DNA from: JBDSZL01 sp039925145
Lineage (GTDB): Bacteria > Acidobacteriota > Vicinamibacteria > Vicinamibacterales > SCN-69-37
Direction of reading: 5' to 3'
NCBI GenBank assembly: GCA_039925145.1
Contig: JBDSZL010000073.1
Location: 139,650-203,649 of the forward strand
DNA length: 64,000 nucleotides
A program made the position numbers and the translations under genes. The notes under the pieces are model-generated. The model saw only the letters and a program-made list of their open reading frames with translations, searched no databases and was not told the origin of the DNA. Numbering within the stretch: the first letter of the stretch is position 1; each line of letters begins with the position of its first letter. Positions 28,280 to 37,362 of this stretch are shown piece by piece.

Positions 28280-28669
28280 ATGTTCACGTCAGAGGCGACG
28301 ACGCGCGGGGTCCGCGTATCGGTCGTGTCCGAATATGCACCGGGCCGCTCGCGTCCGCAAGACCGGCAATGGTTCTTTCTGTACACGATCACCATTACGA
28401 ACGAGGGCTCAGACACGGTGCAACTGCTGTCGCGGCACTGGATTATCACCAACGGCGCTGGTGACGTGGAAGAAGTGAAAGGCCCGGGGGTGGTCGGGGA
28501 GCAACCCGTCCTCGCACCGGCCGAGTCCTTCACGTACACGTCCGGGTGCCCGCTCACCACCGCGTTTGGAAAAATGGAAGGCACCTTTCAGATGGTCTCG
28601 CGCGCGGGTGAGCACTTTGAAGTGAAGGTGGCGCCGTTCACCCTGAGCGAGCCCTACACCGTCCACTAA
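28280..28669 (+). CDS. apaG: ApaG domain protein
   Basis: A 129-residue protein of the ApaG family (Co/Mg efflux-associated, fibronectin-like fold). Typical segments are TTRGVRVSVVSEYAPGRS, QWFFLYTITITNEG, RHWIITNGAGDVEEVKGPGV and FTYTSGCPLTTAFGKMEGTF. The ATG was placed where family similarity begins; no ribosome site is visible, and its promoter must lie within the divergent neighbour. Confidence 0.92.
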   Translation: MFTSEATTRGVRVSVVSEYAPGRSRPQDRQWFFLYTITITNEGSDTVQLLSRHWIITNGAGDVEEVKGPGVVGEQPVLAPAESFTYTSGCPLTTAFGKMEGTFQMVSRAGEHFEVKVAPFTLSEPYTVH

Positions 28670-28992
28670 CGCGCCCGGCGGCGGCCCGTCCGTTGCCTCG
28701 TTCTCCCCCCTGCGCGACGCGATGGCGCGCCGTCCCACGGTTCCGTAATCGGACCTGCAGAACTGTCAGCCGACACCGAGCTGGGCAGACGCTTCTCTTC
28801 CATTCGCGTGCGGCAGGCCCCTTCGCCTTGGATCGCGGAACGGGCTCTCTTTGCGATTTTCCTCAGGAATCTGCGGCCCGGCCGCCGACGGCTTTTAAGC
28901 CGAGGTGCGGCCGGGACCGGTCCGCATTCTGCAACCCGGTCACGCCAACGCCGCCGATCACATGTGCGTGACCGGACGGGTAGCGGCCCTCT
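28670..28992. other. Non-coding gap between apaG and the hybrid kinase
   Basis: 323 bases without a convincing gene. The first ~200 bases are featureless GC-rich DNA. The last ~120 bases hold the strong nested hairpin described separately and, after it, ACCGG...CCGGT. No riboswitch consensus was recognised. Confidence 0.5.
28877..28915 (+). promoter_or_regulatory. Nested hairpin in the leader of the hybrid kinase gene
   Basis: Outer stem CCCGGCCGC/GCGGCCGGG (9 bp, perfect) encloses inner stem CGGCTT/AAGCCG (28889-28894 with 28897-28902). No T-run follows, so simple termination is unlikely. It ends 77 nt before the kinase start and could be a 5' UTR element or the 3' end of an apaG transcript. 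Confidence 0.5.
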
Positions 28993-31900
28993 ATGGACAC
29001 AATGACCGGCACTTACAGCTACTCCCTCGTAGCCCTGTCCCTGCTCATCGCCACCGGCGCGACCTTCGTCGCGCTGGACATGGCGGGGCGCACGACGGCA
29101 GCGCGCGGTCACGCCCAGCGTGTGTGGCTCGCGGGCGGCGCGGCTGCGATGGGCACCGGCATCTGGTCGATGCACTACATCGGCATGCTGGCGTTTCGCC
29201 TGCCAGTCCCAGTTGTCTACGACGTTCCGCTGGTCTTTGCCTCATTCGTCGCCGCCGTGTTCGCCTCGGCGATTGCCCTGTTCGTGGTCAGCCGGAACAG
29301 CCTGCGCCCGGGACGAGCCATCCTCGCGAGCATCGTGATGGGTGGCGGCATCTCGACGATGCACTACGTCGGCATGGAGGCGATGCGCCTCCCAGCAATG
29401 TGTGTCTGGAACTGGAGCATCGTCGCGCTCTCGGTGGCGATTGCCATCGTGGTGTCCCTCGTCGCACTCGCGCTGACCTTCCGCTTTAGGAACGAGACGC
29501 GCGCACTCGCCCCGTGGAAGTTGGCAAGCGCCGTGGTGATGGGCCTCGCGGTCGTCGGGATGCACTACACCGGCATGGCAGCCGCGACCTTTACGCCGTC
29601 GCACATGCACGGCAACGTCACGCATGCCGTGAACATCTCTTCGCTCGGCGTCCTCGGCATCGCGCTGGTGACGTTCATGGTGCTCGCCCTGGCCACTGTC
29701 ACCACGATGGTCGACCGTCGCTTCTCGGTCACGGCGATGCAGTTGCAGGAGAGCGAGGCCAGATACCGCTCGCTCTTCAACCGCAGCGTTGCAGCTGTGT
29801 GCCAGAGCACAGCCGATGGTCACCTTCTCGACTGCAATGACGCATTCGTGCGCCTGTTCAGATACGACTCGCGCGAGGCCTGCCTCTCTGCGCCGGTCAC
29901 GATTCTCTGGAACCAACTATCGGACCGTGACGCGCTGATGGCGGAGCTCGAGGCCAAGGCGCGTGTCGTGAATTTCGAAGCGCGGATGCGGCGAGCCGAT
30001 GGCCACCTGCAGTGGGTGCTCATCAACGCATCCATGGCTACGACGGGCACAGGCACACCGGTGTTCGAAGCGACACTGATCGACATCAACGATCGGAAGG
30101 CGGCCGAAACAGTCCAGCACGAGGCGCGCGAGGCTGCCGAGTCCGCCAACAGGGCCAAGAGTGAGTTCCTGGCCAACATGAGCCATGAGATCCGGACGCC
30201 CATGAACGGCATCATTGGCATGACGGAACTTGTCCTGGGCACCGACCTGACAGCACAGCAGCGCGAGTATCTGCAGATGACCGAGTCGTCGGCCGACTCG
30301 CTGATGGTGCTCCTCAACGATATTCTCGACTTCTCCAAAATGGAGGCGCGAAAACTGAGCCTCGAGACGGTGGATTTCGATCTGCGGCGTATTCTCGATG
30401 ACGTCGTGCCGCCGCTCGGGCCGAAGGCCCATGGCAAGGGGCTGGAGCTCGCGTACCACGTCGCTCACGACGTGCCGGCTTCTCTCCTGGGCGATCCGGC
30501 GCGGCTCCGCCAGATTCTCGTGAATCTACTCAGCAACGCCGTGAAGTTCACCGAGTCTGGAGAGGTCGTCCTGCGGGTCACGCTGGAACAGGGCGATGCG
30601 GCGCAGATACTGCTCCGGTTCACGGTGACTGACACCGGCATCGGCATTCCGGTCGGCCAGCAGCAATCGATATTCGAAGCCTTCACGCAGGCTGATACAT
30701 CGACCACACGCCGCTACGGCGGAACAGGGCTGGGCCTCGCAATCGTTTCGCAGCTTGCCGCCCTGATGAGGGGCCGCGTGAACGTGGAGAGCACACCCGG
30801 CGTTGGAAGCCGCTTCGACGTGATTCTGCCGTTTCAGCGATGCGCAGACGTGCCAGCGTCCTCGCCACTCGCTGACGACGCGGTCCTGGCTGGGCTGCGG
30901 GTGCTGGTCGTCGACGACAACTCGACCAACCGACGCATTCTCCACGACATTCTCACCAACTGGCGCATGGCCGTGACACTCGCCGACAGCGGCGAGGCCG
31001 CGCTCACCGCCGTGCGGAAGGCCGAGGACAACAACCAGCCATTCCAACTCGTCCTGCTGGACTTCCACATGCCAGAGCTATCGGGGCTGGATACGGCCAC
31101 GCGTCTGCAGCAGGGCCATTCCGTGACCGCGTCGGCTGCCGTCGTGATGATGCTGTCCTCGTCGCCGCAGGAATGGAGCGCACTCCGACAGGCGGAGGCG
31201 GGCATTGCCGCCGCCCTGACGAAACCTGTTCCGCAGGCCACCCTCCGGCGGGCGCTCCTCGAGGCGCTCGGCGCGAAAGCGCCCGTCGCCCTGGGTCCGT
31301 CTCAGCCCGTGACCGAACGTCAACTCCGCGTGCTCCTGGCCGAGGACAACCCCGTCAACCAGCGCCTGGTGAGGGCCATGCTGGAAAAAGGCGGTCACAT
31401 CGTACACACCGTCGACAACGGCCAGGCCGCGGTTGACACCGTGATCGGCGGGACGTTCGACATCGTCCTTATGGACGTGCAGATGCCTGAGCTCGACGGC
31501 CTGACGGCGACGACCAGAATACGAGCGAGTGGCACCGCCGCGAGTGGCGTGCCGATCATTGCGCTGACGGCGCATGCGATGAAGGGCGATCGCGAGATGT
31601 GCCTGGCGGCAGGCGCCGATGCGTATCTGGCCAAGCCGGTGCGACGCTTAGACCTCATTGCCATGGTGCAGACGCTCACGAAGCCCGCATCCGTCGCAGG
31701 CCCACCAGCGGCCCCTGATCAGCAACTCTCCGGCGCCGGTACTACCCTGGCGACGTCACACGACAATGGGCGCACGCTGGCCGGGCACGGGCCGCGCTTT
31801 TCAAATGAGGCGCCGTGGTTGCTGGCCGAGATGCGGCGGGCCATCACCACCCATGACGCACCGGCGCTGGAGCGTTCCGCACGCGCCCTTCGCGAATCCG

Positions 31901-32076
31901 CGCTCGAGATCGGCGCTTCTGGCATCGCCGACGCGGCCCGGGCGCTCGAGCTGTTAGGATCAGTAGGAACGACCCACGGCGCATCGGGCAGCGTTGCCTC
32001 TCTCGAACAACATCTCGAGGCCGCCCTGCCGAGCCTCTCGCTTTTCCCGACTGAGTCAGTATGCGCATCCTCATAG
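28993..32076 (+). CDS. MHYT-PAS hybrid histidine kinase with two receivers and a histidine-less HPt-like tail
   Basis: A 1027-residue membrane sensor. Residues ~5-245: MHYT domain with seven helices and repeated SMHYIGM, TMHYVGM and GMHYTGM motifs, proposed to bind a metal and sense a diatomic gas or redox state. Then a PAS domain (~255-375), HisKA with FLANMSHEIRTPMNG (phospho-His), HATPase (NLLSNAVKF, DTGIGIP, GTGLGLAI), REC1 (VVDDN, LLDFHMPEL, TKPV), REC2 (AEDNPVNQ, LMDVQMPELDG, AKPV) and a C-terminal HPt-like helix bundle. In that last part the expected His-x-Leu-Lys-Gly reads Arg-Ala-Leu-Arg-Glu. The 3' end overlaps the diguanylate cyclase gene by 16 nt. Confidence 0.92.
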   Translation: MDTMTGTYSYSLVALSLLIATGATFVALDMAGRTTAARGHAQRVWLAGGAAAMGTGIWSMHYIGMLAFRLPVPVVYDVPLVFASFVAAVFASAIALFVVSRNSLRPGRAILASIVMGGGISTMHYVGMEAMRLPAMCVWNWSIVALSVAIAIVVSLVALALTFRFRNETRALAPWKLASAVVMGLAVVGMHYTGMAAATFTPSHMHGNVTHAVNISSLGVLGIALVTFMVLALATVTTMVDRRFSVTAMQLQESEARYRSLFNRSVAAVCQSTADGHLLDCNDAFVRLFRYDSREACLSAPVTILWNQLSDRDALMAELEAKARVVNFEARMRRADGHLQWVLINASMATTGTGTPVFEATLIDINDRKAAETVQHEAREAAESANRAKSEFLANMSHEIRTPMNGIIGMTELVLGTDLTAQQREYLQMTESSADSLMVLLNDILDFSKMEARKLSLETVDFDLRRILDDVVPPLGPKAHGKGLELAYHVAHDVPASLLGDPARLRQILVNLLSNAVKFTESGEVVLRVTLEQGDAAQILLRFTVTDTGIGIPVGQQQSIFEAFTQADTSTTRRYGGTGLGLAIVSQLAALMRGRVNVESTPGVGSRFDVILPFQRCADVPASSPLADDAVLAGLRVLVVDDNSTNRRILHDILTNWRMAVTLADSGEAALTAVRKAEDNNQPFQLVLLDFHMPELSGLDTATRLQQGHSVTASAAVVMMLSSSPQEWSALRQAEAGIAAALTKPVPQATLRRALLEALGAKAPVALGPSQPVTERQLRVLLAEDNPVNQRLVRAMLEKGGHIVHTVDNGQAAVDTVIGGTFDIVLMDVQMPELDGLTATTRIRASGTAASGVPIIALTAHAMKGDREMCLAAGADAYLAKPVRRLDLIAMVQTLTKPASVAGPPAAPDQQLSGAGTTLATSHDNGRTLAGHGPRFSNEAPWLLAEMRRAITTHDAPALERSARALRESALEIGASGIADAARALELLGSVGTTHGASGSVASLEQHLEAALPSLSLFPTESVCASS

Positions 32077-33002
32077 CCGACGACGACCCCATCACGCGAA
32101 GGCTTCTGAAGGGCACGCTCGAGCCTCTTGGCCACGAAGTCGTGTCGGTCACCAACGGCACGGATGCCCTCGAGGGCTTGCTGAGGGACGGCGCGCCTCA
32201 ACTGGCGGTGCTCGACTGGATGATGCCGGGTGCCGATGGTCTGACCGTCTGCCGCACCATGCGCGCGCGTCCGGACAGCGCGCCCTACGTCTACATCATC
32301 CTGCTGACCGCCAAGGTCGGGAAAGCCGACATGGTGGAAGCGCTCGATGCCGGAGCCGACGACTTCCTCATGAAGCCGTTCGACGCGATGGAACTGCGCG
32401 TGCGTCTGCACTCCGGCGAGCGTGTGCTGAATTTCCAGAAGCGACTGATTGAAGCGAAAGAGGCGCTCCGCTACCAGGCCACGCACGACAACCTCACCGG
32501 GCTCTGGAACAGAGGTCTGGTGCTCGAGACCCTCGACCAGCAGCTGTCGCGCGCCCGCCGGTCGAACGATCCGCTGACGATCGCGATGGCAGACCTCGAT
32601 CACTTCAAGTTGACGAACGACACCTACGGACACGCCGCCGGTGACGCGGTGCTCCTCGAGGCCGCCCAACGCATCAAGCACCAGGTGCGCGAGGGCGACC
32701 TGGTCGGCCGGTACGGCGGCGAGGAGTTCCTGCTGGTGCTGCCGTCGACAGATGCCCACCAGGCGCTCCAGGTGGCGGATCGGGTTCGGGCAGCAATCAG
32801 CGGGACCCCAATGCGACTTCCGAACGTGGCTGTCAGCATCACGGCGAGCTTCGGCCTTGCCTCGACCGCCGACATTGGCTATGACGCCACGGCGCTACTT
32901 CAGGCGGCCGACACCGCACTCTACGAAGCCAAGGCGCTTGGGCGCGACCGCGTGCACACCTCCTGCCCGGTGCGACAGCACACCGTGCAGATGGCGCAGT
33001 GA
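32061..33002 (+). CDS. REC-GGDEF response regulator (diguanylate cyclase)
   Basis: Makes cyclic di-GMP when phosphorylated. Receiver residues 1-~120 (ADDDP, phospho-Asp in VLDWMMPGADG, LTAK, KPFD), a short coiled linker, then GGDEF ~145-300 with intact RYGGEEF. The inhibitory site RxxD (REGD) lies five residues before GGEEF, so product feedback is expected. It overlaps the hybrid kinase gene, which is very likely its phosphodonor system, either directly or through the kinase receivers. Confidence 0.94.
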   Translation: MRILIADDDPITRRLLKGTLEPLGHEVVSVTNGTDALEGLLRDGAPQLAVLDWMMPGADGLTVCRTMRARPDSAPYVYIILLTAKVGKADMVEALDAGADDFLMKPFDAMELRVRLHSGERVLNFQKRLIEAKEALRYQATHDNLTGLWNRGLVLETLDQQLSRARRSNDPLTIAMADLDHFKLTNDTYGHAAGDAVLLEAAQRIKHQVREGDLVGRYGGEEFLLVLPSTDAHQALQVADRVRAAISGTPMRLPNVAVSITASFGLASTADIGYDATALLQAADTALYEAKALGRDRVHTSCPVRQHTVQMAQ

Positions 33003-33005
33003 CGA

Positions 33006-33623
33006 CTAGAACACGCCTGGCAGGTCCGGCCGAGCGGTTTCGGCCGGATCCGCAAACCGGCAAGGACGGGACAGCGCGAGGTGCAGCCGGCGCAAGTACT
33101 CCGGCCGCGGAATCTCGATGGCACCAAACTGCTCGAGGTGAGGCGTGACCCACTGCGTATCGAGCAGCGAAAAGCCGTGCCGCACCAGCCGATCGACCAG
33201 GGCGACGAGCGCCACCTTCGACGCGTCGGTGACCCGATGAAACATCGATTCGCCAAAAAAGGCTCCGCCGAGCGACACGCCGTACAGGCCACCGACGAGC
33301 GTATTGCCCTGCCAGGTCTCGACCGAGTGCGCGAGTCCGAGCCGGTGAAGCGCGATGTAGCTCTCGGCGATTTCACGGTTAATCCAGGTTCCTTCTTCGC
33401 GATCGTCAGCACAGGCCTGGAGCACTGCGCGAAAGTCGCCGTTCACACGCACGTCGAAGGTCGCGCGTCTGACGGTCCGCGCGAGACGGCTGCTGATATG
33501 GAACGTCTCGAGGGGCAGGACGCCCCGCGGATCTGGCGAAAACCAACCGATATCGCCGTCCTCGAGCGCCATGGGAAACAGGCCCTCGCTGTAGGCGCGC
33601 ACGAGCACCGCCGGATCAATCAC
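33006..33623 (-). CDS. aat: Leucyl/phenylalanyl-tRNA-protein transferase
   Basis: N-end-rule enzyme that adds Leu or Phe to N-terminal Lys/Arg proteins and marks them for ClpS/ClpAP. Diagnostic segments: YSEGLFPM, WFSPDPRGVLPL, GTWINREIAESYIALHRLGL, HSVETW, GGLYGVSLGGAFFGESMF and LLDTQWVTPHLEQFGA. GTG start chosen where similarity begins (VIDPAVLVRAY); longer readings into upstream DNA are not family-like. The product is 205 residues, at the short end for Aat. It is divergent from the SulP gene. Confidence 0.92.
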   Translation of the reverse strand: MIDPAVLVRAYSEGLFPMALEDGDIGWFSPDPRGVLPLETFHISSRLARTVRRATFDVRVNGDFRAVLQACADDREEGTWINREIAESYIALHRLGLAHSVETWQGNTLVGGLYGVSLGGAFFGESMFHRVTDASKVALVALVDRLVRHGFSLLDTQWVTPHLEQFGAIEIPRPEYLRRLHLALSRPCRFADPAETARPDLPGVF

Positions 33624-33742
33624 TCCACCGACTCTACACCGGCGAATCGGGTCTGGTAGGCTAGGAAGCCGCGGACGCCATACGCCCGTCAGTCTGCCGA
33701 CCGGCTCTTCGGCAGCGGCCTTCCGGAAAGCCGACCTGCTGC

Positions 33743-35431
33743 GTGCCTCACACCCGCTCCTCACGGTGGCTCCCCAAGTCTGTTCTGGCGCTTCGGCACT
33801 ATAACCTCGCCACGCTCGGCCACGACACGTTGGCCGGCGTGACGGTGGGACTGGTGGCCCTGCCACTGGCGATGGCCTTTGCCATTGCCTCAGGGCTTCC
33901 TCCGCAGTCCGGCATCTACTGCGCGATCGTCACCGGCTTCATCATCTCCGCCCTTGGTGGCTCCAACGTCCAGATTGGTGGACCGACTGGCGCGTTTGTC
34001 GTCGTGGTGGCCGGGATCGTGGCCACTTACGGCACGCTGGGCCTGTTCATGTGCACGATGATGGCCGGCGTCATGCTCGTGGTGGCGGGCCTCACGGGTA
34101 CGGGCACGGCCGTCCGGTTCATTCCACGCCCGGTGGTGGTGGGCTTTACCAACGGCATCGCCGTTTTGATCGCGAGCACGCAAATCCGGGATTTTCTCGG
34201 GCTCTCGATTCCAGAGAAGACGAGCGAGTTCCTGCCCCGCATTCGCGCCATCATCGACCACATCGGCACCATCACGCCCGAAGCGGCGGCCCTCGCGACG
34301 TCGGTCGTTGTCATCGCCCTGCTCGTCAACCGGCTGACCAAGCGCGTGCCCGGGACGGTGGCGGGCCTGGTCGTCGGAGGTCTCGCGGCCTGGATGCTTC
34401 AGCTCCCAATCGAGACGGTGGGATCGAGATTCGGGGGAATCCCGGCGGGGCTGCCTGCCCTGCAGATTCCGCAGTTCAAGGCCGCGTACATGTTGTCGCT
34501 GCTCTCGCCTGCCCTCACGATTGCGATCCTCGGGGCCATCGAGTCGCTGATGTCGGCCGTGGTCGCCGACCGGATGTCGGGCGATCGCCACAACCCCAAC
34601 GTCGAGTTGATTGCCCAGGGGATCGCAAACATCGCATCGCCGCTGTTCGGCGGCCTGCCGGCGACTGGCGCTATCGCTCGCACAGCCACGAACATCCGAT
34701 CGGGCGGGCGCACCCCCATTGCCGGTATCGTGCACGCACTCACGCTGTTCATCATCCTGATTGCGCTCGCGCCTGTGGCCTCGCATGTGCCTATGGCGGT
34801 CCTCGCAGGCCTGCTGATGGTGGTGGCCCGCAACATGGGGGAGTGGAGCGAAATTCCGGTGATCCTGCGGCAGACGAAGACCGACGTAGCGGTCTGGTTC
34901 ATCAGTTTCATGCTGACGGTGTTCGCCGATCTGACCGTCGCGGTTGAGGTGGGGATGATTCTGGCCGCGCTGCTGTACATCCGTCGTGTATCCAACACGA
35001 CCACGGTCTCGCGCGTGACGACGGACTACGTGAACGAGGGACGGCTACACAGTCTGCAGGACAAGCAGATCCCCGACTACTCCACCATCTTTCGCATCCA
35101 CGGACCGCTGTTATTCGGATCGACCGATAAGCTGCACCGCATCACCGACCGGCTGTTCGAACTACCGGAGATCATCATCTTCCGCCTGCGGAACATGCCG
35201 GCCATCGATGCCACTGGCCTGCTCGCGCTCGAGGACGCTGCGCGCGACATCACGGCGTCCGGGCGGCACGTGCTGTTCTGCGGGGCGCGCAGCCAGCCGG
35301 CCGCGGTGATGCGGCGCGCCAGCTTCGCCGAGCACGTCGGGCCACAGAACGTCCTGCCCAACATCGCCCGCGCGCTCGAACGCGCCGCTGAAATTCATGC
35401 GGGTCTCAGTACTCAGGCGGGGGCTCGATGA
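33743..35431 (+). CDS. SulP-family anion transporter with STAS domain
   Basis: A 562-residue inner-membrane transporter. Residues ~20-425 have the SulP transmembrane core (GLVALPLAMAFAIASGLPP, GPTGAFVVVV, the GGLPATGAIARTATNIRSGG segment), and ~450-555 a STAS regulatory domain (DYSTIFRIHGPLLFG, IDATGLLALEDAA). Substrate may be sulfate, bicarbonate or another anion; the sequence does not decide. Start at GTG is uncertain. The 3' end overlaps the convergent ferredoxin gene by 26 bp. Confidence 0.9.
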   Translation: MPHTRSSRWLPKSVLALRHYNLATLGHDTLAGVTVGLVALPLAMAFAIASGLPPQSGIYCAIVTGFIISALGGSNVQIGGPTGAFVVVVAGIVATYGTLGLFMCTMMAGVMLVVAGLTGTGTAVRFIPRPVVVGFTNGIAVLIASTQIRDFLGLSIPEKTSEFLPRIRAIIDHIGTITPEAAALATSVVVIALLVNRLTKRVPGTVAGLVVGGLAAWMLQLPIETVGSRFGGIPAGLPALQIPQFKAAYMLSLLSPALTIAILGAIESLMSAVVADRMSGDRHNPNVELIAQGIANIASPLFGGLPATGAIARTATNIRSGGRTPIAGIVHALTLFIILIALAPVASHVPMAVLAGLLMVVARNMGEWSEIPVILRQTKTDVAVWFISFMLTVFADLTVAVEVGMILAALLYIRRVSNTTTVSRVTTDYVNEGRLHSLQDKQIPDYSTIFRIHGPLLFGSTDKLHRITDRLFELPEIIIFRLRNMPAIDATGLLALEDAARDITASGRHVLFCGARSQPAAVMRRASFAEHVGPQNVLPNIARALERAAEIHAGLSTQAGAR

Positions 35432-35753
35432 AGGCCTGCGGCTTGCTCCCGGCGTCCGCTCGGCCGCTGCCCTCGAGCCGGCTGATGGCGCGTACGGTCA
35501 TGTCGTGGTCGCACAGAATCTGACAGGAGAGGCGAACACCTGAAAGGCCCTTGGCCGCCAGCACGTTTCGCTCCGCCACCGTCATCCGTTCCGGTTCGCC
35601 CGTGACAAATTCGACGCGGCACGTCGTGCAGCGTGCGCGACCGCCGCAGGCGTGTAACTGATCGATCGCCGCGTCTTCCTCGAGGGCAAGCACGAGACGC
35701 TTCTGATCGGGCACTTGGAACGTACCCACATTTTCGACGGTAAGAGTTGGCAT
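35406..35753 (-). CDS. [2Fe-2S] plant-type ferredoxin
   Basis: A 115-residue ferredoxin with the ligand pattern C-x5-C-x2-C near residues 36-45 (CGGRARCTTC) and a fourth Cys in VRLSCQILC about 32 residues later. The N-terminal beta-sheet and C-terminal Pro-rich tail are as in soluble ferredoxins. TATGAT lies 8 nt before the ATG, and GAGGG 2 nt before it, so the transcript may have almost no leader. Partner reductase is not in the window. Confidence 0.85.
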   Translation of the reverse strand: MPTLTVENVGTFQVPDQKRLVLALEEDAAIDQLHACGGRARCTTCRVEFVTGEPERMTVAERNVLAAKGLSGVRLSCQILCDHDMTVRAISRLEGSGRADAGSKPQAFIEPPPEY

Positions 35754-35761
35754 AGCCCTCG

Positions 35762-35767
35762 ATCATA
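35762..35767 (-). promoter_or_regulatory. -10 element TATGAT close to the ferredoxin start
   Basis: Hexamer close to consensus, 8 nt before the start codon. A transcript from it would begin at or just before the ATG. Confidence 0.4.
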
Positions 35768-35829
35768 GCCCTTCTCCCGCGATCGATGAGGCGCGCGTGA
35801 CCGCGCCGAGCCAGAGGGGCCGCCTCCGA

Positions 35830-36690
35830 TTAGCGCAGCAGCAGCCCGTCGACGACCGAGAAGACGATCGCGCCGACGGACAGCACCAGGCAAATCACCG
35901 CGCCCAGCATGTGGTTCACACGCTCTGGCTGGAGCGGATCCAGGAGGCGCCCGGCGAGCCACCCGCCTGCGAAACCGCCGGCGTGCGCATAGTTGTCAAT
36001 CCCGGGCATGACGAGCCCGAACACGAACATGATGATCGCGTAGTTCCATGCCTGACTGAGCGCCGCGCTCGAGCCCGCGCGTCGCCCATAGTGGACGACG
36101 GCCCCAAGCAAGCCGAAAATCGGCGCCGACGCACCCACCGTGAGATGAGCCCCGTGCAGCAGCGGAATCGGGAGAAACCCGAGCGTCTCTCCGGCAACCG
36201 AACTGGCCGTGAACCCCACGACCCCCGCCACGGTGTAGATGATCACCATCCGGCCGGCCCCGTAGAGGTCGGCGACAGCTGGCGCGAGCTGCCGAATCCA
36301 AAGGATATTGAAGAAAATGTGGAGCAGGCCTCCGTGCAGCCACGAGGCACTCAGCACTGTCCACCAGCGGTGGAGTTCGAACACCGGCACCGATCCGCTG
36401 GCGCCGAAGAGCAGCAGACTGTAGCCAGACGGCGCCAGAAAGCCCAACAGACCGCCGCCCCCGAGGGCGCTGCTGCCCGTATACAGCAGGGTCAGCATAT
36501 AGACGATGATGCAGGTGCCGGTGACGAAGGGCACGAAGCCGAGGTCGTGTCCGAGGCGGCGCAACGCCGGCCCGTATCCCCACAGGCCCGGATTGCGGCG
36601 GCCGCAGTGATAGCACGTGCTGTCGGCCACGCCCACCAGGCTGCCGCACGAAGCACAGACGACTGACCCACTGGTCTGCCGCTTGAACAT
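35830..36690 (-). CDS. Rhomboid-family intramembrane serine protease with zinc ribbon
   Basis: A 286-residue protein. An N-terminal zinc ribbon (CASC and CYHC, residues ~10-30) precedes six or seven transmembrane helices. The rhomboid elements are present: LHIFFNILW (HxxxN in helix 2), GASAPIFG with the catalytic Ser, and NYAHAGGFAGG with the catalytic His. It should cleave membrane-anchored substrates in the inner membrane. ATG placed at MFKRQTSG since upstream frame has no family-like sequence. Divergent from the sigma factor gene, 73 nt apart. Confidence 0.9.
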   Translation of the reverse strand: MFKRQTSGSVVCASCGSLVGVADSTCYHCGRRNPGLWGYGPALRRLGHDLGFVPFVTGTCIIVYMLTLLYTGSSALGGGGLLGFLAPSGYSLLLFGASGSVPVFELHRWWTVLSASWLHGGLLHIFFNILWIRQLAPAVADLYGAGRMVIIYTVAGVVGFTASSVAGETLGFLPIPLLHGAHLTVGASAPIFGLLGAVVHYGRRAGSSAALSQAWNYAIIMFVFGLVMPGIDNYAHAGGFAGGWLAGRLLDPLQPERVNHMLGAVICLVLSVGAIVFSVVDGLLLR

Positions 36691-36763
36691 CGACGGAGAA
36701 TAGCACGCAGCCTTCCGCGTTCCCTTGCCAACCACCCTCTCTTGTGCCCGTCTAATCCCCCAG

Positions 36764-37348
36764 ATGCATCCGGACGATCGAGCCGTCGTCGCGCAGGCGA
36801 AGTCCGGCGACCAAGCGGCGTTCCGTCTGCTCGTGGAGCGGCACAGCCGCAGCATCTACCGCATCGCGTTCCGGATCACTGGCCGTCACGAAGACGCCGA
36901 GGACATGGTGCAGGAAACGTTCGTCCGCGCGTACCGCCAGCTCGACCGGTTCGAGGCACGGTCGAACTTCGGGACGTGGCTGTATCGCATCGGATTCAAC
37001 TGCGCCATCGACTACGCCCGATCGCGACGGAACCGAGAGACGCCGTCGGATCCACTGACAATCGACCAGCGCGCGGCCGACAGCGGCCAGCCGTCAACGG
37101 ACGACATGGTGTATGCCGGGCAGATTCACGCGCGCGTCGAGCAGGCGCTCGGCAGGCTGACCGAGCAGGAACGCACGGCGTTCGTCATGCGGCACTACCA
37201 CGAGTGTCCGATCGACGAGATTTCCGAGGCGCTCGGCGTGAAGACCAACGCGGCGAAGCATGCGGTCTTCAGAGCCGTGAAGAAGATGCGGGTCGCGCTC
37301 AGGCCGCTGCTGGCGCGGGCGCCGCACTCGTCGACATCGACGTTGTGA
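36764..37348 (+). CDS. ECF-type RNA polymerase sigma factor
   Basis: A 194-residue sigma-70 family protein with region 2 (AFRLLVERHSRSIYRIAFRI, DAEDMVQETFVRAYRQLDRF, FGTWLYRIGFNCAIDYARSR) and region 4 (LTEQERTAFVMRHYHECPID, EISEALGVKTNAAKHAVFRA). It belongs to the RpoE-like ECF group. ATG 36764 is preferred over an upstream TTG; TCTAAT lies 8 nt before it. It is followed at once by a zinc anti-sigma factor gene, whose GTG at 37345 could overlap its stop. Confidence 0.93.
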   Translation: MHPDDRAVVAQAKSGDQAAFRLLVERHSRSIYRIAFRITGRHEDAEDMVQETFVRAYRQLDRFEARSNFGTWLYRIGFNCAIDYARSRRNRETPSDPLTIDQRAADSGQPSTDDMVYAGQIHARVEQALGRLTEQERTAFVMRHYHECPIDEISEALGVKTNAAKHAVFRAVKKMRVALRPLLARAPHSSTSTL

Positions 37349-37362
37349 GCCGTGCTGGACCG

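Noticed and set aside
28670..28992. Cyclic di-GMP riboswitch before the kinase and diguanylate cyclase genes
   Set aside because: The gap has a strong hairpin but not the conserved GEMM-type core sequences.
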